Assembly: GCA_022769545.1 (NCBI GenBank)
Contig: JALEJS010000037.1
Location: 1-63,133 of the forward strand
Source: Blautia sp.
GTDB taxonomy: Bacteria; Bacillota; Clostridia; Lachnospirales; Lachnospiraceae
Reading direction: 5' to 3'
Length of the DNA stretch: 63,133 nt
Shown piece by piece: positions 43,253-51,021 of the stretch. The position numbers were made by a program, and so were the translations under genes. Under the pieces are notes generated by a model. It ran no database searches, was not told the origin of the DNA, and saw only the letters and a program-made list of their open reading frames with translations. Positions within the stretch are counted from its first letter, which is position 1, and each line of letters starts with the position of its first letter.

Positions 43253-44389
43253 ATGAAGAGAAGAGTGTTTGCTTTCTTAATGTGTGCAGCTATGACAATT
43301 GGTCTTACGGGCAGTGCAAACGTGATCGCACTGGCAGAGGAAGCGTCGGAATCCTCAAATGAGTACTATGAGTATATCGTGCCGGCAGGAACACAGTCTG
43401 ATGTAAATGACTATTATGCTCAGTATGGTATCGAATGTGATATCCAGATCAAACAGACAGGCGGAAGTGTTCTGTGGCTGAATGGAAACGATGTTGCGAT
43501 GCCGACTGCCGCTGAGAATTACACCATCGGTTTTGCGGATTATGCAACGGACGATGAAGTGAGCAGCGGTTACATGAATGCCATGAAAGAGGCGGCAGAA
43601 GAACTTGGCATCAATGTGCTTTATAACGATGCGCACTGGACACAGGATGAGCAGAATCAGGCAATCGAGCAGTGGATTCTTCAGAAGGTTGATGGAATCA
43701 TTCTTTGCCCGTGTGATTATTACGGCGTAAAAGATGCCCTTGATGCCTGTGAAGAGGCCGGCATTCCGGTTGTTTCATTCGATGCTCCTCCGAATGCAGG
43801 AAATGTGGATGCTGTAATTATGTACGATGCAGTAGAACAGGGCCGTTTAGCCGGTGAAGCTCTCCGTGATGCTTTGCTGGAGTCCGGATCGGATATGAAT
43901 GGTACGATCTATTACGGCAATCTTCCGTATCTGCATCCAAATGCACAGACTCGTGAATTTGGATTTAAGAGCGCATTTGAGGATTATCCGAATATCAAGT
44001 TCAAGATGCTGACAGGTGAAACTCCGGAGGAATTCTATACCGCCATGGAAGGCGCGATTCTGGCAGAACCGGACATGCTCGGTGCATGGGGTCTGTTTTC
44101 CGCTGCTACCTGGGGTATGTTACAGGCAATCGAAGCATCCGGAGAATCCATCCTTCTCTCATCCGTAGACTGTGACAGCGTTATCCTTAAGGGAATCAAC
44201 GATGGTAAGATTCTTGGATCTACATGCTACTCTCCAACAGAAGGTGCCAGACTTGCGGCAATGACACTGGTCAATCTCTTAAATGGCGAGACGGTACCGG
44301 GCATCACATATCAGTCCAATACATTCCTTACAGAAGATAATGTAGAGGAACTGTATGAGGTATATCACCCCGGTGAATCTCTGTCATAA
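43253..44389 (+). CDS. Sugar-binding protein of ABC importer (RbsB/periplasmic-binding family), first paralogue
   Basis: About 378 aa. Signal peptide to ~30 (ending IALAEEASE), no lipobox. The ligand domain starts near residue 90 (YTIGFADYATDDEVSSG) and has NQAIEQWILQKVDGIILCP and AGIPVVSFDAPP. A ~60-residue N-terminal extension (EYIVPAGTQSDVNDYYAQYGIECDIQI) precedes it and is shared with the protein at 48401; it is not part of standard RbsB. The 175-bp gap before it holds TCCACAAT/ATTGTGGA arms (43092-43140) that could form an attenuating stem. Confidence 0.9.
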   Translation: MKRRVFAFLMCAAMTIGLTGSANVIALAEEASESSNEYYEYIVPAGTQSDVNDYYAQYGIECDIQIKQTGGSVLWLNGNDVAMPTAAENYTIGFADYATDDEVSSGYMNAMKEAAEELGINVLYNDAHWTQDEQNQAIEQWILQKVDGIILCPCDYYGVKDALDACEEAGIPVVSFDAPPNAGNVDAVIMYDAVEQGRLAGEALRDALLESGSDMNGTIYYGNLPYLHPNAQTREFGFKSAFEDYPNIKFKMLTGETPEEFYTAMEGAILAEPDMLGAWGLFSAATWGMLQAIEASGESILLSSVDCDSVILKGINDGKILGSTCYSPTEGARLAAMTLVNLLNGETVPGITYQSNTFLTEDNVEELYEVYHPGESLS

Positions 44390-44469
44390 TTGTCCGGCTG
44401 ATTTGTCTGGATATCATTCTCAAACATATGGCAAATGAATATTTGCTGTATGAAATCGGCGTTTCGTTC

Positions 44470-44498
44470 GGTAAGAAGATGCCTGGCATCTTCTTACC
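44470..44498 (+). terminator. Perfect palindromic stem-loop between the binding-protein and TIM-barrel genes
   Basis: GGTAAGAAGATGCC-T-GGCATCTTCTTACC, 14-bp arms. There is no T-run, so it may act as an RNA processing or stabilising hairpin that splits the operon. Confidence 0.55.
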
Positions 44499-44581
44499 TT
44501 ATGTAAGATATAAGTAAAATAATGATTTGGGGAGTCAAATGATTCCTCGCGAATAATAAATGAAAAAGGAGATATTTAAAA

Positions 44582-45259
44582 ATGGAAAAAAGAATTCCGG
44601 AACTGATCGTTATGCTTACATGGCATGATAAAACGGTAGAAGATGCGATTGAAGTATTTCAGGCGGCAAAAGATGCGCCTGCAAAATACTGGGGATTCAA
44701 GGAAGTAGGCCTTCCGGAAGAGAAAATGACAGAACTCGTAAAAATGATGAAGGATGCCGGAAAAACAACATTCCTTGAGGTTGTGGCATACACGGAAGAA
44801 GAATGTATTGAAGGCGCTAAAATCGGTGCAAGATGTGGTTTTGATGTTCTCATGGGAACGATGTACTTTGAATCGGTTCAGAAGGTTGCGGAAGAAGCCG
44901 GTATGAAATATATGCCGTTTGTAGGTCAGATTTCCGGTCGTCCATCTGTTCTGGAAGGAACAATTGAAGGAATGATCGAGGAAGCAAACAACCTGGTTGA
45001 GACCAAAGGTCTGAAAGGCTTCGACCTTCTCGGATACCGTTACACAGGAGATGCTGTAAAACTGAATGCAGAGTTTGTGAAAAACGTGAAAGGCGATGTA
45101 TGTCTGGCTGGCTCCGTGGCAAGCTTCCAGAGACTGGATGAAGTAAAGGCGACCGGTGCATGGGCATTTACCATCGGCGGAGCATTCTTCGAAAAGAAAT
45201 TCAGTGATGGCGACTTTGCAGATCAGATTAAGACAGTCGTTGAGTATATGAACAAATAG
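44582..45259 (+). CDS. TIM-barrel protein of unknown function (HisA/ribulose-phosphate-binding-like)
   Basis: About 225 aa, RBS AAAGGAG. A full set of barrel-like strands can be read: LIVMLTW, YWGFKEVGL, TTFLEVVAYT, FDVLMGTMYF, KYMPFVGQI, GFDLLGYRY, VCLAGSVASF, AWAFTIGGAFF. The final GSVAS and TIGGA strands look like the phosphate-binding ends of ribulose-phosphate-type barrels. The gene belongs to the BMC region and likely acts on a phosphorylated sugar, but no catalytic set can be named. I recognise the general fold only. Confidence 0.7.
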   Translation: MEKRIPELIVMLTWHDKTVEDAIEVFQAAKDAPAKYWGFKEVGLPEEKMTELVKMMKDAGKTTFLEVVAYTEEECIEGAKIGARCGFDVLMGTMYFESVQKVAEEAGMKYMPFVGQISGRPSVLEGTIEGMIEEANNLVETKGLKGFDLLGYRYTGDAVKLNAEFVKNVKGDVCLAGSVASFQRLDEVKATGAWAFTIGGAFFEKKFSDGDFADQIKTVVEYMNK

Positions 45260-45273
45260 GAAATGTGATCGTG

Positions 45274-45313
45274 ACTCCTCCTGCCAGATGTTTTTCGGCA
45301 GGGGGAGTTTTAT
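45274..45313 (+). terminator. Terminator after the TIM-barrel gene
   Basis: ACTCCTCCTGCC/GGCAGGGGGAGT stem then TTTTA. Confidence 0.8.
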
Positions 45314-45434
45314 GTTTCCTGGAAAATGACTCAGCTTTGTTCCTGTCAGCAGAAGGAAGTCACGGAAATGCTTTCTTTTTTACAGGAAATATACTATTAT
45401 AAAATGAGCTGAATATAAATTTAGGAGGATTATC

Positions 45435-45929
45435 ATGGCGGCAGAAATTGGAAAATTTGAAAAAATCAGTTCCCCGAATCCCTTTGCACTGATCACCAGC
45501 AAAAAGGAAGACGGAACAACAAATATTATGGCGTTGTCCTGGTGGACGTACTGTGCGAATAAGCCGGTGCCGACCATTGCGATCTGTCTGAGCAGCAGAG
45601 GATTTTCGGGTCAGCTGATTCAGAAAACCGGAGAATTCGGATTAAGTCTTCCGGATGAGAGCATTGCACAGGCAGCGATGATGTGTGGAAGATGTTCCGG
45701 AAGAGATGTAAATAAACCGGAGGAGTTTGGGATCGAACTGATGGACAGTGTGACAATGGAGACAAAGCTGATTGCAAAAAGTCAGGCGGCGATGGAGTGT
45801 AAGGTGGTGCAGGTGCTGCCGGTTCAGGATCATTTGATGTTCATTGCACAGGTTCAGGAAACGCATTTCCGGGATGCATACAGGCATGTCAGTTCGGTGG
45901 ACGGATATGCGAAGCTGGAAGTACGGTAA
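45435..45929 (+). CDS. Flavin-reductase-like (FMN-binding split barrel) protein
   Basis: About 164 aa. NPFALITSKKEDGTTNIMALSWWTYCANKPVPTIAICLS is the flavin-binding start of the family, followed by TGEFGLSLPDE. Such proteins reduce or simply bind FMN; rubredoxin-linked roles are known in anaerobes. It has its own RBS (TTAGGAGG) and lies after the terminator at 45274, so its link to the BMC locus is only positional. Confidence 0.88.
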   Translation: MAAEIGKFEKISSPNPFALITSKKEDGTTNIMALSWWTYCANKPVPTIAICLSSRGFSGQLIQKTGEFGLSLPDESIAQAAMMCGRCSGRDVNKPEEFGIELMDSVTMETKLIAKSQAAMECKVVQVLPVQDHLMFIAQVQETHFRDAYRHVSSVDGYAKLEVR

Positions 45930-46049
45930 GGTCCGGGTTTGATAAAATGCAATCTTTTTGAGAAAAATTGACATTGAATGAAGGGATGGTTTCTGATAAA
46001 GTGTAAGCGGATAGAGAGGACTATCCAGTCATAAAAAACCCATTTATGA

Positions 46050-46089
46050 AAAAGAGCATGAATTTGCAGATGCAGATCCATGCTCTTTT
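46050..46089. terminator. Bidirectional terminator
   Basis: AAAGAGCATG/CATGCTCTTT stem flanked by A and T residues between convergent genes. Confidence 0.75.
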
Positions 46090-46092
46090 GTG

Positions 46093-47100
46093 CTATTTTA
46101 TGGCAAGGGCTTCCGGAGAGAAATGCTCAAAGGCAAAATCCGTATCCAGATATTGCCGGTAGTTGCCGTCTCCGTATCCGTATACCAGCTTTGCATAGGC
46201 GGAAAAGACGGTTGTATTCCGAATCAGAACTGCGCCATTTTCTAAAACAGGTGCAAATACGTCCTCGTAATCCAGGTTTTCGTGAACCAGTGGACACAGG
46301 TACAGAGGAACGTCATGCTGCCGGCAGTGTTCTGAGAAAGCGGTCAGAGAATTCAGTCCCTCATTGTTCAGAATGCTTGTGACATCAAATAATTCCTGAA
46401 GAACCGCGTCCGGTTTGCTTCGGGCGAAATTGTAATAATGGTACGGCATTCGGCGGTAGGAACGGATAAACATAACATTGGCAGCTGTTTTCATGCCGGA
46501 GACGCTGCGGGGCATGGATGTCAGCGATTTCACAGAAGGATTGTCAAAGCCGTGCAGAAACTGGAACGTGTCATTCGCAATCTCGCCAAATCGTCCCGAA
46601 ATCATATCGATATACTGGAAGTCGAAAGGAGCCTTCTGAGAGATCCGGGAACCGTAATGGACTTCAAGCGTCTGAGGCAATTCATTTTTAATAATATTAT
46701 AGACTCCGGGAAGCCGGACGGATTGTATGAACGTAACTGCCGCAGCAAAGCATTCCATACGAAAACTGCTTCTCTGGCCGAGGAGAGCGTTCTGTGTAAT
46801 GATGACCAGAGGAATCGTGACATGTGTTAACAGAAGATTTAAAGCAGCGGCTGTGAATGGAATGTATTCGGTTCCGTGTATCAGTATCATCCCTTCATAG
46901 CAGGAAAGATCGGTCTGGCACAGCATTTCCTTGATGGCAAGGCAGTCGTATAATGTGACATTTTCGCTGATCTGTGTATCCGGTGAAATATAGTCAAACG
47001 CAACGCTTCCTTTGAAATGCGAACTGTCCTTCACCTGGTTGATCCACACATAACATTTATCCTCCTGATAGTTTGGAGAGATGATCAGGATTTTTTTCAT
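46093..47100 (-). CDS. Degenerate asparaginase-fold protein
   Basis: About 335 aa, the length of a type I/II asparaginase; start 47100 follows AAAGGAGG. The segment YEGMILIHGTEYIPFTAAALNLLLTHVTIPLVIIT matches the asparaginase core (usually HGTDT..TA..L......PVV.TG). FIRSYRRMP, HDVPLYLCPLVHE and YAKLVYGYG correspond to the C-terminal domain. Catalytic residues are changed: the N-terminal TGGTI threonine motif is absent (ILIISPNYQ) and HGTDT reads HGTEY. It is thus unlikely to hydrolyse asparagine and may bind another ligand. It diverges from the AraC gene at 47270. Confidence 0.65.
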   Translation of the reverse strand: MKKILIISPNYQEDKCYVWINQVKDSSHFKGSVAFDYISPDTQISENVTLYDCLAIKEMLCQTDLSCYEGMILIHGTEYIPFTAAALNLLLTHVTIPLVIITQNALLGQRSSFRMECFAAAVTFIQSVRLPGVYNIIKNELPQTLEVHYGSRISQKAPFDFQYIDMISGRFGEIANDTFQFLHGFDNPSVKSLTSMPRSVSGMKTAANVMFIRSYRRMPYHYYNFARSKPDAVLQELFDVTSILNNEGLNSLTAFSEHCRQHDVPLYLCPLVHENLDYEDVFAPVLENGAVLIRNTTVFSAYAKLVYGYGDGNYRQYLDTDFAFEHFSPEALAIK

Positions 47101-47269
47101 AAGGCAGATTCCTCCTTTGGTATCTATATTATAGTTGATTGTATAGCCATTTCCAACAGAATTTTCAAAAAATACAGCAAGCATTCTGAAAATATCTGTC
47201 TGACAAAAACATTGCAATTTGTAGTTTTATATTGTTGAAAAAAGGACTCTGAAATGATAATATTGGGAC

Positions 47270-48169
47270 ATGGAAAAGAAAAAACCGTTGTTAATTACAT
47301 TGAATAATTATCCGGAAAGTTGCAATTTGTGCCGTATTGGACTGGCGTATACCTATGTGGATGCGAACAAGTGGCTGATTCGCGACAATTTTTTTATCTG
47401 TGCGGTGAAGAATGGCCGGCTGAAGCATCACGTGGGTGATGAAGAGATTGAGCTGAGAAGGGGGGATATGTTTATCGTGCCGCCAAATGTCGTGGCATGT
47501 GAGGAATACATGGAGCCGAATACGCAGTTCTATATTATCGAGTTTGCCAAAGAATTTCTGGATTATGATCCGTATGGGGATACCATCAAGGATCGCCTTT
47601 TTACGTTTCTGCTTCTGGATATCAAGTTTGGAGGAAAGGAATCGCTTCTCGCAAAGGTTCCGCTTTCGGCGGATGATCAGAGCTTTATTTTCCGGCAGAT
47701 CGAACGGTTTCATTATGAATTTACCATCCGAAGAGAGGGTATGTTTGAAATTTTAAACGGAATATTGCTCACAATCATCAATATTTTCGGCTGGAGATAT
47801 CTGTATCAGCCCAGAACGGTCCATGCGGAACAGAAGTATCACAGAATGAACAAAATGCTGCAGGACAGCATTGAATATATTCACGGCCACTATGCCGAGA
47901 ATATCATGATCGAGGATGTGGCAATGCAATTCGGCTCCTCCCGGTCCCGGTACTGTATGCTGTTTAAACAGACGATGGGGACCACGTTTCACAAGTATCT
48001 GAACAATCTGCGCTGTGAGAAGGCTGCGCAGTTTCTGGTGGAAAATGAGATGACGCTGGAAGAAATCGCGGAAGCAACGGGATTCAGTGATCCCTCCTGC
48101 CTGTATCGGAATTTTGTGTCACATTATGGTGTCAGTCCGGGCAAATACAGAAAAGAACATATAAAATGA
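47270..48169 (+). CDS. AraC family regulator
   Basis: About 299 aa. N-terminal cupin-like sensing domain (RRGDMFIVPPNVVACEEYMEPNTQFYIIEF), C-terminal double helix-turn-helix (IMIEDVAMQFGSSRSRYCMLFKQTMGTTFHKYLNNLR and LEEIAEATGFSDPSCLYRNFVSHYGVSPGKYR). It probably senses a sugar and activates a nearby operon, most likely the binding-protein/deacetylase/shell operon 230 bp downstream. Its start codon has no strong Shine-Dalgarno (AATATTGGGAC). Confidence 0.93.
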   Translation: MEKKKPLLITLNNYPESCNLCRIGLAYTYVDANKWLIRDNFFICAVKNGRLKHHVGDEEIELRRGDMFIVPPNVVACEEYMEPNTQFYIIEFAKEFLDYDPYGDTIKDRLFTFLLLDIKFGGKESLLAKVPLSADDQSFIFRQIERFHYEFTIRREGMFEILNGILLTIINIFGWRYLYQPRTVHAEQKYHRMNKMLQDSIEYIHGHYAENIMIEDVAMQFGSSRSRYCMLFKQTMGTTFHKYLNNLRCEKAAQFLVENEMTLEEIAEATGFSDPSCLYRNFVSHYGVSPGKYRKEHIK

Positions 48170-48195
48170 GGCGGCCGGTTTGGCTGCCTTTTTTT
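48169..48195 (+). terminator. Terminator of the AraC gene
   Basis: AGGCGGCC/GGCTGCCT stem then TTTTTTT, running directly into the palindrome at 48196. Confidence 0.8.
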
Positions 48196-48233
48196 ATTTC
48201 ATAGGAAATTCCTTTGGAATTTACCTGTGAAAT
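48196..48233. repeat. Palindromic element, copy 1
   Basis: ATTTCATAGGAAATTC, short loop, GAATTTACCTGTGAAAT. It differs at two positions from the copy at 50790 and, like it, follows a terminator T-run. Confidence 0.75.
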
Positions 48234-48333
48234 AAAAGCATTGTTTTCTGGATGAATTGCAATGTTTTTCTGCAATATCTGTCAGGACACGAGAAATGGA
48301 TACGAATTGCAATGTATTAAGTATGATTATCAA

Positions 48334-48362
48334 TTGTCAGATGACTAATTATCTGATAATTT
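48334..48362 (+). promoter_or_regulatory. Promoter with GntR operator O3
   Basis: TTGTCA (48334-48339), 17-bp spacer, TAATTT (48357-48362). The decamer GTCAGATGAC (48336-48345), identical to O1, overlaps the -35 box. A longer TCAGAT/ATCTGA symmetry spans 48338-48356. Confidence 0.6.
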
Positions 48363-48400
48363 AAGATATATACAAACAATTCAAAAAAGGAGGACAGAAT

Positions 48401-49552
48401 ATGAAAATGAGAAGAAGGTTGTTGGCAATTTTTTTAGGTGCAGCGATGGTATTTTCGTCAACCGCATTCGTTTCCGCGGAAGAAGCAGGTGATCCGCAGA
48501 TTCCGGATTTCGAGTATGTTCAGCCGGCTGGCGAGATCTTTGATATCTCCACCTACTACAACGAACTTGGTGTTGACTGTTCGTTCAGCTTAAGAGGAAC
48601 CGGCGGCGTGGTTAATGTTCCGGACGATATGACAACCAGCCTTCCGACGGCGAACGGTGACTACACAATTGGATTTTCTGTATATTACACAGTAGATGAA
48701 GTTGGCGCAATGCTGCTTGACTCTATGAAAGCTTATGCAGAAGAAGCCGGTGTAACTCTGAAAGTGAATGATGCAAACTATGATCAGAATGCACAGAACC
48801 AGGCAATCGAACAGTGGATCATTGAAGGCGTAGATGCAGTTATTCTTGCTCCTTGTGATTTTACCGGTGTAAAAGATTCTCTGGATGCTCTGACGGAAGC
48901 AGGAATTCCGTGTGTAACTCTGAATCCGGCACTTGTATCCGAAGCAGATTCTGTTGTAATGGCAGAATGTAAAGAGCAGGGTGTGATGGCAGGTCAGCTG
49001 CTTCTGGATTACCTTCAGGAATCCGGCACAGAAATGAAAGGTACCATTATTTACCAGAGTCTTCCGTTCATTCATCCGAATGCTGCTACACGTGCAGACG
49101 GATTCAAGAGCGTCTTTGCAGACTATCCGGACGTTGAGATCGTAGAGCTGACCGGAACATCTGTTGAGGAACATTATGCAGCATTTGAATCTGCTCTTCT
49201 GGCATATCCGGATATGATCGGTGCATTCGGTCTGTATTCCGCAGCTACTGTTGGTATGATCAATGCGAAGCTTGCAAATGGCAGTGACATTCCGTTAACC
49301 TCCATCGACAATGACAAACCGATCCTTCAGGCAATCTATGAAGGCAACTGCCTTGGTTCTGCATGCTACAGTTCCACGGCTCCGTCATTCTACTGCATGA
49401 GTGCAGCAGTGAACCTGTTGAACGGCGTGGAAGTTCCCAGCGCATACTTCTATCAGAACCAGATCGTTACCAAGGACAATGTAGAAGAAATGTTTGAGCA
49501 TTATTATAATGGAAAAACTCTTGCAGATTACATGGCAGGAGAAGTTGAATAA
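48401..49552 (+). CDS. Sugar-binding protein of ABC importer, second paralogue
   Basis: About 383 aa. Signal peptide ends FVSAEEAGD; no lipobox. It has the same unusual N-terminal extension as the protein at 43253 (FEYVQPAGEIFDISTYYNELGVDCSFSL). The two share NQAIEQWI, the LPF/LPY-HPNA-TR segment, the EHYAAFESALLAYPDM region and the ending EDNVEE/KDNVEE. No ATPase or permease accompanies it, so it probably uses the RbsA/RbsC-type pair upstream and broadens its ligand range. First gene of the second BMC-linked operon. Confidence 0.92.
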   Translation: MKMRRRLLAIFLGAAMVFSSTAFVSAEEAGDPQIPDFEYVQPAGEIFDISTYYNELGVDCSFSLRGTGGVVNVPDDMTTSLPTANGDYTIGFSVYYTVDEVGAMLLDSMKAYAEEAGVTLKVNDANYDQNAQNQAIEQWIIEGVDAVILAPCDFTGVKDSLDALTEAGIPCVTLNPALVSEADSVVMAECKEQGVMAGQLLLDYLQESGTEMKGTIIYQSLPFIHPNAATRADGFKSVFADYPDVEIVELTGTSVEEHYAAFESALLAYPDMIGAFGLYSAATVGMINAKLANGSDIPLTSIDNDKPILQAIYEGNCLGSACYSSTAPSFYCMSAAVNLLNGVEVPSAYFYQNQIVTKDNVEEMFEHYYNGKTLADYMAGEVE

Positions 49553-49618
49553 CGAAAAATGAATCTGTATTGACAGGAAAAATGACAGCATGACAGCAAA
49601 AGAGAGGAGAGTCTGAAA

Positions 49619-50344
49619 ATGAGAGTATTGGCATTTGGTGCACATCCTGATGATATTGAATTTCGTATGGCAGGAACTTTAATGAAAATGAAAAAACGTG
49701 GAGATGAAATCTTCATGTGTATTGCAACCAACGGAAACATTGGTTCATACGGAAAGACAAAGGAGGAGACTGCAGCGATGCGTCATGCAGAGGCTCAGGC
49801 ATCCGCAGATTATATCGGCGCTACACTGCTCTGGCTGGATGAAGACGATGAGTTTATTTTTGACGAAGAAAGAACCAGATTAAAATTCATCGAAGCAGTT
49901 CGTATCGCCAGACCGGATGTTATCTTTGCTCCTCCGGCTGGCAACAGAGATTACAATCAGGATCATGATATTACCGGTTATCTGGCATTTGAGGCAAGAG
50001 TGCTTGCAACGGTAAAGAATATCGAAACAGAACATGACGTGATCGATCATATTCCGCCATTATTCTACTGCACACCGATGGGAATGTGCCATAACTACAG
50101 ACCGCAGTATTTTGTAGATATCACAGATACATTTGAAGATAAAATGAAAATGTTCAAATGCCATGATTCACAGCAGGGCGACTGGTGCAGAGATGCATTT
50201 GGTGTATCTTATAATGACATTCTTACAAGTGAGTGTAATTATTATGCGGCTGTGTGCGGAACGCCGAATGTAGAAAAGGTGGAAGCATTTGAGCTGTGCG
50301 AGAGATGGCCGATCATCGCAGGGGCACATAAATTATTGCCATAA
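49619..50344 (+). CDS. PIG-L/LmbE family N-deacetylase
   Basis: About 241 aa. Zinc motif AFGAHPDDIEFRMAGTL at the N-terminus and the third ligand region AGNRDYNQDHDITG. The family removes N-acetyl groups from GlcNAc-type sugars (GlcNAc-PI, MshB, BshB, chitobiose). No secretion signal. Its place between a sugar-binding protein and a BMC shell gene suggests that the imported sugar, or its product, carries an N-acyl group. Confidence 0.92.
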   Translation: MRVLAFGAHPDDIEFRMAGTLMKMKKRGDEIFMCIATNGNIGSYGKTKEETAAMRHAEAQASADYIGATLLWLDEDDEFIFDEERTRLKFIEAVRIARPDVIFAPPAGNRDYNQDHDITGYLAFEARVLATVKNIETEHDVIDHIPPLFYCTPMGMCHNYRPQYFVDITDTFEDKMKMFKCHDSQQGDWCRDAFGVSYNDILTSECNYYAAVCGTPNVEKVEAFELCERWPIIAGAHKLLP

Positions 50345-50363
50345 TAATGGTTTCTGACTAAGT

Positions 50364-50410
50364 AGGAAAGACAGATGCTGGCTGGGAAAACCGTCTGCAT
50401 CTGTCTTTCC
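50364..50410 (+). terminator. Stem-loop between the deacetylase and shell genes
   Basis: Perfect 14-bp arms GGAAAGACAGATGC/GCATCTGTCTTTCC around a 19-nt loop, with a short CTTTG tail. It probably attenuates or stabilises, so that the shell gene is made in a different amount from the upstream genes. Confidence 0.6.
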
Positions 50411-50445
50411 CTTTGATATATTACAAATTTCAGGAGGAAAAAAAG

Positions 50446-50724
50446 ATGGTCCAGGAAGCGCTGGGAATGGTAGAAACAAGAGGTCTGGTAGCGGCAATTG
50501 AAGCAGCCGATGCAATGTGCAAAGCGGCCAATGTGACATTGGTGGGAGCAGAAAAAATCGGCTCCGGTCTTGTGACGGTTATGGTGCGCGGCGATGTGGG
50601 TGCTGTCAAGTCATCGGTCGAGGCCGGGGCAAACAGAGCCGCTTCCCTGGGTGAATTAGTGGCCACGCATGTAATACCGCGGCCACATGGCGATGTAGAG
50701 CACATCTTACCATATATAAAATAA
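50446..50724 (+). CDS. BMC hexamer shell protein (BMC-H), second copy
   Basis: About 92 aa; start 50446 follows [99 protein letters not shown]. The pore loop is KIGSGLV, with a Ser where the first copy has Gly, which would make the channel more polar. It ends the second operon and is followed by a strong terminator. Confidence 0.97.
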   Translation: MVQEALGMVETRGLVAAIEAADAMCKAANVTLVGAEKIGSGLVTVMVRGDVGAVKSSVEAGANRAASLGELVATHVIPRPHGDVEHILPYIK

Positions 50725-50748
50725 AAATCGAAAACATGACGGGAGAAT

Positions 50749-50789
50749 ATGCCGGAGAGGGAAAGAGAGCCTTCTCCGGCATGTTTTTT
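50749..50789 (+). terminator. Terminator of the second BMC operon
   Basis: ATGCCGGAGAGG/CTTCTCCGGCAT stem, then GTTTTTT. Confidence 0.9.
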
Positions 50790-50827
50790 ATTTCATAGGA
50801 AATTCCTTTAGAATTTACCTATGAAAT
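50790..50827. repeat. Palindromic element, copy 2
   Basis: ATTTCATAGGAAATTC, CTTTA, GAATTTACCTATGAAAT. Near-identical to the copy at 48196. The pair brackets the SBP-deacetylase-shell operon. Confidence 0.75.
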
Positions 50828-50848
50828 AAAAAGCCCTCCGGTCGGGAT

Positions 50849-50970
50849 GCGACCAGATGCATATGGAATTGTGACTGCCTATGGCAGTCCGCATCTGGCG
50901 CGCAAAGCGAAACAAGTCCCTCAAGGATTGAGGAATGCAGGGAGTTCGAAGCGGACTTGTTCGCTTTGTT
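50849..50970. ncRNA. Highly structured intergenic segment
   Basis: CCAGATGC (50850) pairs with GCATCTGG (ends 50898), enclosing a GACTGCC-TAT-GGCAGTC hairpin. A second long stem pairs CAAAGCGAAACAAGTCC (50903-50919) with GGACTTGTTCGCTTTG (50953-50968). No open frame of note. It could be a small RNA or a non-autonomous repeat. The 378-bp gap between the shell gene and the MNT gene contains this, the palindrome and copy C of the leader element. Confidence 0.4.
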
Positions 50971-50982
50971 TGAAAAAAATAA

Positions 50983-51011
50983 TTGTTTTATAAATTGCGG
51001 AAATGTATAAT
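50983..51011 (+). promoter_or_regulatory. Promoter of the MNT/HEPN module
   Basis: TTGTTT (50983-50988), 17-bp spacer, TATAAT (51006-51011) preceded by TG. Confidence 0.65.
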
Positions 51012-51021
51012 ATTATTAACA

